This document shows positions 56,542 through 64,000 of a stretch of 64,000 nt of DNA, in pieces. The position numbers and the translations under genes were made by a program. The DNA comes from Larix kaempferi (Eukaryota > Streptophyta > Pinopsida > Pinales > Pinaceae). The stretch is taken from the NCBI GenBank assembly GCA_027924585.1, contig BSBM01000372.1:35115001-35179000 (forward strand), written 5' to 3'. The notes under the pieces were generated by a model. That model had not been told where the DNA came from, did no database searches, and saw only the letters and a program-made list of their open reading frames with translations. Position 1 is the first letter of the stretch, and every line of letters starts with the position of its first letter.

Positions 56542-56813
56542 TGGTTGTCACCCGCAAGAGCAAAAACCATGGAGGAAGCACTTGCAGCCATCCAAACCAA
56601 ACTCCAAGATCTGGATGAAAAATTTCTCAGCCTCCATCTTCAGCATTCAGCCATGAACAATAATCAACAGCAAGAATCTTCTGCAACCAATGGGTTCTCT
56701 TCTTCCAGCAATTTCCGTGGTTCGAAGCTTGAATTTCCTCGCTTCAACGGTACTGATTCGACTGGATGGATCTATCGTGCAGATCGGTATTTCAGTATGC
56801 ATAATACTTTTGA
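56542..56813 (+). pseudogene. gag: Outer Reina-like gag, cut by insertion
   Basis: Very similar to the inner gag start (EALAAIQTKLQDLDEKFLSL, FPRFNGTDSTGWIYRADRYF). A small deletion after the first ATG (56542) changes the frame; the next ATG (56569) is in the gag frame. The gene breaks after MHNTFD, where the other chromovirus begins with TGTAATACCCC. The leader 55461-56541 is non-coding, with GTTTCAGATCC-type repeats, a TA run (56070-56083), a C-run (56496-56514) and a poly-A. Confidence 0.87.
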
Positions 56814-58404
56814 TGTAATACCCCAATTTTGACCCTTAGGAAATATTGGCTCTAATGTAAATATTGTATACACACGTTGTATGTTTCCCTAGCGTGGAGC
56901 TCAAGGCCAAGGCCCCGCTAGTTTATGCTCGGATTTTATTTAAATTAGACACGCTTGATATTTTTTACCCACGTGCTATTAAGCCATGGGATATTGTAAA
57001 TTGATGTAAATATTAACATTGAAATAAATACCAAAAACTGGCTATGGAGGCAACGAATGAGAAGGGGCCATGTGTATCCACTAGGGAGTGGTGAGGGGGC
57101 TATGGGATTAAACCCTAGGCTGCCATTTGTCATTATGAGAACCCATTGACTTCCCTAGGTGACATTAATGCCTGTTGTAAGAAGGTGGTTGAGATTTTCA
57201 GCCCATGGCTTCAATGGAGCATGGGCAGCCCTGAAATTCGTATGGGTGGACATGGGCTCTGATTGCTTGGGCAAGAAGTCACTCAACCTCATGGGAGGTT
57301 GCTTGATTCACACCCCATTCCATTGTGAAACTACCTAGCATCATTCCCATCCAAAAACGAGAGCCAGCAGTGAGGAAACCAGAAAATCGCGACCTTGAGA
57401 GAACCCAGTTTTTGAAAGACCAAAAACGCCCAGAATTGGCATGGGACAAGGAAATCCAATGGGGAATCCATTAGCATGAACCTTGGGGCGAATTCTGGAG
57501 CATTAGCTACCCCGAAATCAATGGGAAAGCCCAGTTTTTGCAGCTCAGAAAACGAGTGACGGATTTGAGTATTTGGTGAGCAGAACAGAGAGAAATCAAG
57601 TTGGGATTGACTATGCAGAGGTTGGGTGTGCTTGATAAACCCAGTGAAGGCTAGGATCTCAAAGATCAGCAGCTGGACCTTTCTATGCCCATCCTGAAGA
57701 GCACTGGAGGGAAGAGTTGCCTGAGGGACTGTGTAACAGAGAAGGGGATCTTCCTTGTGTTGGATGTGGTAGGTAATGTGGGTGCCTAACTGTTGAGTTC
57801 ACTTGAGATGCCTGTAGCTCTGTGGTTGAGCTCACTGGCTTAGCATTACCCTCCTCTATCTGCTTGGATGCTTGACTGAAACCATGCCTATGAGTGAACC
57901 CAACTAGTCCTCCTTAGTGGATACACAGCCCAGCTCGGGGGTGACCTCTCGGCTGAAAGAACACAAGCTGGACAGAGGTCTACGGTTGGGAGGAACGTTG
58001 CCCTTCCATAGCCAGTCGTTTGGACCATTACAGTTCAAGATAAGTATTCGGTGAATTAATTTAGATACAGACTGTGTTTGCAATGCATTCAATCTGAAGG
58101 ATTAATTATTCCTGTTAATGAAATGAAATGCATCATGTTTTATGCAGTGTGATAAATTGTCCATGCTTAATGAAATTTAGTGACTGTTACATGTATGAAT
58201 GATATGGGTATGCTGAATGTATGAAGAGATAAGGTGCATACGTAATGATTAATTTCCGCTGTGTTTAAATTGAGATGAATCTGCATTGGGAAGTTTCAAA
58301 ATGTTAGGAATTTAAGTGCAAAGATTATTGGGGCTAAGTCTGCCATAAGCTCGTGTGATGTTAACGTTTCCTTCCTTGCACTTGATGATAAAGGGGGCGT
58401 TACA
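56814..58404 (+). repeat. 5' LTR of the nested chromovirus
   Basis: About 1.6 kb. The start is placed at the exact point where outer gag similarity stops; the end is placed at the CA before the PBS. The 3' partner is outside the window. No coding motif. Confidence 0.85.
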
Positions 58405-58408
58405 GTTT

Positions 58409-58420
58409 TGGTATCAGAGC
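58409..58420 (+). other. Primer binding site of the nested chromovirus
   Basis: TGGTATCAGAGC, four bases after the LTR end. Confidence 0.92.
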
Positions 58421-58550
58421 TGCGTTGCAGCACTGGGCCGCTATGGGCCAAAACTGATAGTAAAGAGAAGAGAAGAAGTTAAGTTTTTGGGAAAAATTTT
58501 GTTTAAAAGTCTGTTTTGAAAATTTTGTTTAAAAACTGTTTAAAGACTGT

Positions 58551-59335
58551 TTCGGAAGGGATTCCCGAATGTCTTCCGCAACTGCAGAAGCATTCGGCGA
58601 ATCGTTCCGAAATCGCGGAAGAATTCAGCCAGAGGCTCCGAAACAGCGGAGAAAAATTTTGTTTAAGTGAAAAATTTTCTAAGTGTCGGCGTGAAAATGA
58701 ATTTTCGGAAGGAAATCTCTTCCGAAATTGCGGAAGGAATTCTCTTCCGAAATTTCGGAAGGATTCCGTGAATCGTTCCGCAACGCGGAAGAGTTCGGCG
58801 AGTCGCTCCGAAGTTGCGGAAGACTTCGGCGAATCGTTCCGCAACGCGGAAGAGTTCGGCGAGTCGTTCCGAAGTTGCGGAAGACTTCGGCGAATCGTTC
58901 CGCAACTGCGGAAGACTTCGGCGAATCGTTCCGCAATTGCGGAAGACTTCGGCGAATCGTTCCGTAATTGCGGAAGACTTCGCCGAATCGTTCCGCAACG
59001 GCAGAAGACTTCGCCGAGTCGTTCCGCAACTGCGGAAGACTTCAGCGAATGGTTCCGAAACGGCGGAAGGATTCCGTGAAGGGCTCCGAAATCGCGGAAG
59101 GATTCGGGAAAGTCTTCCGAAACGGCGGAAGCCTTCGCCGAATGGCTCCGCAACGGAAGCCTTCGCCGAATGGCTCCGCAGTTGCGGAAGAATTCGCCGA
59201 ATGGCTCCGTAGTTGCGGGAGAATTCAGCGAATCGCTCCGCCATTGCGGAAGCGTTCGCCGAACTGCTCCGCATTGCGGAAGCATTCGGTGAACCGCCCC
59301 GCAGTTGCGGGAGCATTCGCTGAACCGGCTCGGAA
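58551..59335. repeat. CpG-rich 31-bp tandem array of double palindromes
   Basis: Roughly 25 units of a 31-bp motif. One consensus unit is TTCCGCAACTGCGGAA followed by GACTTCGGCGAATCG. Each unit has a near-perfect hairpin (TTCCGCA / TGCGGAA with a 2-base loop) and a second palindrome (TTCG-G-CGAA). It is interrupted at about 58645-58700 by AT-rich leader sequence. Because the unit has no stop in any frame and 31 is not a multiple of 3, long frames (up to 336 codons, for example 58503-59513 on the minus strand) cross it on both strands. They cycle through all three frames and are not genes. The array lies between PBS and gag, so it is in the leader of the genomic RNA. Confidence 0.93.
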
Positions 59336-60287
59336 TGGGATGATTTCGGTGGGGCTCGGAGGCCATTGACGGGGGCCATGAAAGAACCAGTGAAGACCCC
59401 GAGCCCATTACACTCCAATTTGATAGAAAAAGGGAAATAGTGACTTTTGAAGGATAGAGTCCCGAGGCTTGACAGAAGGTCGGTTTGAGCTGAAATTGAT
59501 CAGGCGCGGCCATGAAGCAGGCACAATGTTAAGTTCCGAATCTTGGAATCAAACTCCAAAGGATGTGGAGTCGGGGTAAGCAAGAAGGCCAAAAAGCACT
59601 GTTCCGGGGCACTTTTTCGGGATTTTGAAAAGCTTGTGGGCAGTAAAAGTGACCCTAGATGTGGGAGTCAGAAATTTTACTGAACTAGACATTTCATATT
59701 CTCATTAAGACAGACAACTTCCGTTAGACGAAGATTTCCCAGAAATGCACCGTTTGGGAGATAGCCATTTTTGGCCCAAAATTTGGAATTTTGGAAAAAT
59801 GTGAAAAGAGAGAAGTAGTAAAACCCAGAAATTCATAAAAGATGAATGGTGCATCGGAATTGGAATCCGTAAATTGCTGAGTATTCCTTGTTATATGGAC
59901 TAACTTCGCCCGATAGATAAGTTTTTGTGGTTCTGCATAGATTTTCTTCCACAGGTGGCTGAAGTTGATCTTCGGGACCAAAACACAACTGTGTAAACTG
60001 TGCAGAATTATTGGTAAGAGTTGTCATTTTTGAAACAACGCTGTTTCCACACCCGATGTCGGAATGGAGCACGGGGACAGGCATTGGAAAGCTTGTCTAG
60101 CAGGGATTAATGGCAATATGGGCAAAAGAATTGAATAAGTAACAGCTATGTTGATTATTCCATGAGTTAATTATGTTAAATGTTGATTGTTGTGTATTCC
60201 TAGATGCATTTTTATGGGGTCTAACAAATATCATAAGAATGCACAGTGTTTGCAGCTCATAAAGTTTATAATTGTAGCAGAGGTAAG
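59336..60287 (+). other. Rest of the nested chromovirus leader
   Basis: Non-coding; no repeat family or motif recognised. An AGGTAAG splice-donor-like site lies directly before the gag ATG (60281-60287). Confidence 0.6.
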
Positions 60288-63200
60288 ATGGTGACCATTA
60301 ACGATGCTCAAGATCCTTATGAACACGAAGAAGACGTTCTAGGAGAAAATGTGCATGAAGGGAATGCGGAGACTGAATCCAATGGGAGAAGGGAGCAGGT
60401 GACTCCTCAAAATTTGGTTGAAACCATGGTGAGCTTCAATGAAAGATTGATGAAGGCTCAAGAAGAACAACACCAACTCAATGCTTCTATTTTGCAAAGC
60501 CTCACTGATATGCAGCATAAGATAAACCTTGGGTCCAACCCAAGCAATATGGGTGAAGAAGGAAGAGATGCAGGGAGTCATTCTAGAGGTCGTTCAAGGA
60601 GAAGGACTCCAAGCCCAAGGAAGAGTTCGGTGAGCAGAAAACATAAAGCATCTTCATCAAGGTCTTCTTCCAGCAGGTCGGAGGACTCCAAATGTTCTAG
60701 AAGAAGTCCGGGACATGCACCTAAGAGATTGGACGGAAGAAAGAGGTTCAAGGGTATCCCACAGGGAGAATTTAGGAAGGCAAGACCTCCCACATTTGAT
60801 GGGGAAGGAAAGACAGGTCAAGAGGCAGAAGCATGGCTTCTGGGAATGAAGAAATATTTCAGAATTCAAGACTACTCAGGAAATGAGAAAGCCAGAATTG
60901 CCATTTATAACTTAAATGGCAGAGCTTCCATTTGGTGGGACAATCTCTTGCAAGTGAAAAGAATTAACGAAAGAAGGATCAGTTGGGAAAGATTTAAGGG
61001 GTACTTCAAGGAGAAATACCTTTCTGCTAGGTATTATGACGGTAAGAGAAAAGAGTTTAATGAACTCAGGTTGGGACAAAAATCTATGGAAGAGCATGTC
61101 CACAAATTTTTGGAATTACTGAGGTATGTTGACTATATCAAAGATGAGAGAGTAAAAATCCAATGCTTTCTTGGAGGTCTACCTCAAAGTTTCAGAGATC
61201 GTATTGAGTTTGTTAATCCACCAAGTTTGGATGAAGCCATTAGGATGGCAATGCACTGCTATGAGCAAAATAAAGGAAGAACAGAGGCTAACCCAGCATG
61301 GAAAGGAAAGCCAAGAGGGAAGTTTGATCAGAAGAAGGATGGCTTCAAGCCACCATTCAGAGGTCAGCCTAAGACCTTTCCACAGGGGCAACAAGCAAGG
61401 AGTGGATTCAAACCAGCAGTGGCAGTAGACAAAGCAGCAAAGGGACCACTTCAGTGTTGGGGATGTGGAGAAAACCACATGTTGAAGGATTGTCCACATT
61501 GGAAAAACAATTCTCGGAAGTTGAACAACCTGAAGGGAGTAGCTACGGTGGAGGACATGGCAAGGGCAGCACCTCGGATTTATGCAGCGTTGGATAATCA
61601 TCAAGCAGACCATCAGTCCTCAGTGGTGGAAGTCGAAGGTAAGATTGCCATGCAATCTATTTCTGTTTTGATTGATCCAGGATCTACTCATAGTTATGTT
61701 TCTCCAAAAGTGGTTGAAGGATGTTCTCTTAGAAAAATAAAGCATAATAAGTCTTGGCTAGTGCAACTAGCCACGGGAACCAAGAGAAAAGTAAGTGAGG
61801 TAGTGATGGAGTGTCCCATAGAGTTGAATGGACTCCACACATATGCTGAATTGAATGTGTTACCATTAGGATCCTATGATGCATTAATTGGCATGGATTG
61901 GTTAGAAAAACATAGAGCCAAATTGGACTGTTATGAGAAAGCACTTGAGTGCATTGATGAAAAGGGAAGGCCAACATTGGTAAAAGGGATTCCCAAGCAA
62001 GTTTCAATAAGACAGATTTCAGCCCTGCAGTTGAAAAAGTTTTATAAGAAGGGTTGTCAATTATATGCAGTCCATATGCCAGATTCATTGGAGGACAAAG
62101 GGCCAAGACTAGAAGACTTCAGGATATTGCAAGAGTTCCAAGATGTGTTTCCGGATGAGGTACCAGGGTTGCCACCGATGAGAGATATTGATTTTACCAT
62201 CGATCTTGTCCCAGGGGCAGCGCCGAATTCCAAAGCTCCTTATAGAATGAGTACACCGGAATTGGTGGAATTGAAGATACAGCTGCAGGAATTAATAGAT
62301 AAAGGGTATATCAGGCCTAGTGTATCTCCTTGGGGAGCACCGGTGTTATTTTTCAAGAAGAAAGATGGGACTTTAAGGCTGTGTATTGATTACAGGCAGC
62401 TCAATAAAGTGACAGTTAAGAACAAGTATCCATTACCAAGAATTGATGACTTGTTTGATCAAATGAAGGAAGCCAAATTATTTTCAAAGATTGACTTGAG
62501 GTCTGGCTACCATCAAGTGAGGATTAAAGAAGAAGACATTCACAAGACGGCTTTCAGAACTAGATATGGTCATTATGAGTTCACTGTGGTTCCATTCGGC
62601 CTTACCAACGCACCTGCCACATTCATGTGTCTCATGAATAGTGTATTCAGCAAATATTTGGACAAGTTTGTGATTGTGTTTTTAGATGACATTCTTGTCT
62701 ATTCAAGAAATGAGGAAGAACACGAGGAACATCTAAGAATGGTGTTGCAAGTTCTTAGAGAACATCAGCTGTATGCCAAGTTAAGCAAGTGTGAATTCTA
62801 TCAAAAGAGGATCCAATATTTGGGTCACGTCATTTCAGAAGAAGGAATTGCAGTGGATCCAGAGAAGATTAATTCCATCATGGATTGGCCAACTCCAAGA
62901 AATGTTTCAGATGTTAGATCTTTTATGGGCCTTGCTGGTTACTACAGAAGGTTTATTGAAGGATTCTCCAGGATAGCACATCCGATCACTTCATTGCAAA
63001 GGAAGAACATCAAATTTGTATGGTCTGAAAAATGTGAGAAAAGTTTTCAGAAATTAAAGGAGTTACTTACTAGCGCTCCTGTTTTGAAGATAGCCGATCC
63101 AAGGAAGGATTTTGTAGTATGCACAGATGCTTGCATTGAAGGACTGGGTGGGGTTCTCATGCAGGAAGGAATTGTGATTTGCTATGAATCTAGGAAATTG

Positions 63201-64000
63201 AAAGAGCATGAAAAGAATTATGCCACACATGATTTAGAATTAGCAGCCATAGTGCATGCTCTTAAAATGTGGAGACATTACTTGATGGGAAGAAGATTCG
63301 AGCTTAGAACAGACCACATGAGCTTGAAGTATTTGTTTGAGCAGCCAAACTTGAATGCTAGGCAAGCTAGATGGATGGAATTTCTTTGTGAATTTGATTT
63401 TGAAATTAAACATGTAAAAGGGAAGGAGAATAAGGTTGCAGATGCTCTTAGCAGAAAATTTCATGTTTCAGCAGTAAGTATGTGCAAATCAGATTTGAAG
63501 ACAAGAGTTCTTGAAGCCCAAAACGGTGACGAAACTTGCCTTCAAATTAAAGAGAAGTTGCAGCACGGTAATGTGGATGAAAAGTGTGCAGGATATCAGC
63601 TGGGTGAAGACAGTATCCTCATCTACAAAGATAGGTTGTACATTCCAAATAATGCAGATTTGAAGAAACTAGTGATGGATGAAATACACCAGATGCCGTA
63701 CTCTGGACATCCAGGATATCAGAAGACTATAACAGCGGCAAGAAAGCAATACTTTTGGAATGGCATGAAGAAGGACATAGCTGAGTACATTGCTAGGTGT
63801 CAGAAGTGCCAACAAGTCAAGGCAGAACACCAACATCCAGCAGGGTTATTGCAGCCCTTACCCATTCCAGAATGGAAGTGGGAAGTGGTCTCCATGGATT
63901 TTATAACAGGTCTGCCCATGACAGTAAAGAAGCATGATTCAATCATGGTTGTGGTGGATAAGCTATCAAAGGTAGCTCACTTTATTCCAGTGAAGTCCAC
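60288..64000 (+). CDS. gag-pol: Chromovirus gag-pol polyprotein, open to the window end
   Basis: One uninterrupted frame of 1237 codons that runs off the window. The ATG at 60288 is the first in the frame; an in-frame TAA lies upstream at 60234. In order: acidic N-terminus; Arg/Ser-rich stretch (about residues 95-150); capsid (160-330, with [14 protein letters not shown]); zinc knuckle [13 protein letters not shown] (about 388-400); protease [12 protein letters not shown] (about 461); RT ([15 protein letters not shown] about 697, FLDD about 798-801); RNase H ([13 protein letters not shown] about 945); tether ADALSRK; integrase HHCC (GHPGYQ about 1140, [11 protein letters not shown] about 1170) and the first DDE aspartate (MDFITGLP about 1203). 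All visible catalytic motifs are kept except that protease has DPG. The rest of the integrase and any chromodomain are outside. Likely an active or recently active copy. Confidence 0.95.
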   Translation, partial: MVTINDAQDPYEHEEDVLGENVHEGNAETESNGRREQVTPQNLVETMVSFNERLMKAQEEQHQLNASILQSLTDMQHKINLGSNPSNMGEEGRDAGSHSRGRSRRRTPSPRKSSVSRKHKASSSRSSSSRSEDSKCSRRSPGHAPKRLDGRKRFKGIPQGEFRKARPPTFDGEGKTGQEAEAWLLGMKKYFRIQDYSGNEKARIAIYNLNGRASIWWDNLLQVKRINERRISWERFKGYFKEKYLSARYYDGKRKEFNELRLGQKSMEEHVHKFLELLRYVDYIKDERVKIQCFLGGLPQSFRDRIEFVNPPSLDEAIRMAMHCYEQNKGRTEANPAWKGKPRGKFDQKKDGFKPPFRGQPKTFPQGQQARSGFKPAVAVDKAAKGPLQCWGCGENHMLKDCPHWKNNSRKLNNLKGVATVEDMARAAPRIYAALDNHQADHQSSVVEVEGKIAMQSISVLIDPGSTHSYVSPKVVEGCSLRKIKHNKSWLVQLATGTKRKVSEVVMECPIELNGLHTYAELNVLPLGSYDALIGMDWLEKHRAKLDCYEKALECIDEKGRPTLVKGIPKQVSIRQISALQLKKFYKKGCQLYAVHMPDSLEDKGPRLEDFRILQEFQDVFPDEVPGLPPMRDIDFTIDLVPGAAPNSKAPYRMSTPELVELKIQLQELIDKGYIRPSVSPWGAPVLFFKKKDGTLRLCIDYRQLNKVTVKNKYPLPRIDDLFDQMKEAKLFSKIDLRSGYHQVRIKEEDIHKTAFRTRYGHYEFTVVPFGLTNAPATFMCLMNSVFSKYLDKFVIVFLDDILVYSRNEEEHEEHLRMVLQVLREHQLYAKLSKCEFYQKRIQYLGHVISEEGIAVDPEKINSIMDWPTPRNVSDVRSFMGLAGYYRRFIEGFSRIAHPITSLQRKNIKFVWSEKCEKSFQKLKELLTSAPVLKIADPRKDFVVCTDACIEGLGGVLMQEGIVICYESRKLKEHEKNYATHDLELAAIVHALKMWRHYLMGRRFELRTDHMSLKYLFEQPNLNARQARWMEFLCEFDFEIKHVKGKENKVADALSRKFHVSAVSMCKSDLKTRVLEAQNGDETCLQIKEKLQHGNVDEKCAGYQLGEDSILIYKDRLYIPNNADLKKLVMDEIHQMPYSGHPGYQKTITAARKQYFWNGMKKDIAEYIARCQKCQQVKAEHQHPAGLLQPLPIPEWKWEVVSMDFITGLPMTVKKHDSIMVVVDKLSKVAHFIPVKS

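Larger units (their letters stand above)
49018..56813 (+). mobile_element. Outer Reina-like chromovirus, interrupted twice (parts 49018-49130 and 55178-56813)
   Basis: The 5' LTR begins at 49018 (TGTTAGGAACCCGTG), is broken after 113 bp by the inner element (49131-55177), and continues at 55178 (ACGCATATGCTTTG) to 55444. Joined, it gives about one 372-bp LTR of the same family as the inner element. A PBS (55449-55460), a leader very like the inner one, and the gag start follow. Gag is then broken at 56814 by another chromovirus, so pol and the 3' LTR lie outside the window. The order of events is clear: outer first, the two inserts later. Confidence 0.87.
56814..64000 (+). mobile_element. Nested Ty3/gypsy chromovirus with open gag-pol, 3' end outside window
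   Basis: Inserted in the outer gag. 5' LTR 56814-58404 (TGTAATACCCCAATTTTG...TTACA), PBS at 58409-58420, a 1.9-kb leader with a palindromic array, and a gag-pol frame from 60288 that is open to the window end. Its gag, DPG-type protease, RT and integrase text are close to the element at 1-12636, so they are cousins in one chromovirus group, but its LTR is much shorter. The left target site would be TTTGA (56809-56813). The youngest gypsy insertion here by nesting and by coding integrity. Confidence 0.92.

Noticed and set aside
58503-59513. 336-codon minus-strand frame and several 100-250-codon frames on both strands
   Set aside because: They follow a 31-bp stop-free repeat, cycle through frames, overlap each other on both strands and have no non-repeat domain.

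Overview
The window is repeat-rich nuclear DNA from a plant with a large genome. It holds plant-type Ty3/gypsy chromoviruses and Ty1/copia elements, tRNA-Met-type primer binding sites, nested insertions, satellites and GT-AG introns. The divergence of the elements would fit a gymnosperm or another non-grass lineage, but nothing in the sequence fixes the species. I found no intact host gene, rRNA, tRNA or CRISPR array.

Layout. (1) 1-12636: a Ty3/gypsy chromovirus with unusually large LTRs (about 4.4 kb) and a broken gag-pol. It sits inside a minus-strand Athila/Tat-type gypsy remnant (12642-14160). (2) 14161-22689: a decayed 40-bp minisatellite, a complete but deleted copia element that keeps gag and part of protease (15981-19562), and the 3' end of a minus-strand copia element (20228-21830). 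(3) 22690-27575: about 11.5 copies of a 421-bp satellite whose monomer is a dimer of unequal halves (188 + 232 bp). (4) 28282-31357 plus 38473-39569: one decayed, spliced, transposase-like locus of unknown family. It is split by copia element B (31358-38472, target duplication AGAAG). Its last codons and 3' flank are amplified as a 164-bp tandem array, and that array is split by copia element A (39950-47343, target duplication TTAAG). (5) 49018-64000: three nested gypsy insertions. A Reina-like chromovirus (outer) carries a second copy of its own family (inner, 49131-55177) in its 5' LTR, and a different chromovirus (56814 onward) in its gag gene.

Coding state. The nested chromovirus at the right edge has a gag-pol frame open for 1237 codons, from 60288 to the window end. 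Copia A has one 1142-codon pol frame and is otherwise close to intact, apart from two adjacent in-frame stops in gag. The other elements carry frameshifts, nonsense codons or deletions. Relative order follows from nesting: the transposase-like locus and its 164-bp array predate copia A and B, and the outer Reina-like element predates both of its inserts.

The most unusual structures are a CpG-rich, doubly palindromic 31-bp tandem array in the leader of the nested chromovirus (58551-59335), the dimeric 421-bp satellite, and the 164-bp array grown from the end of the transposase-like locus.
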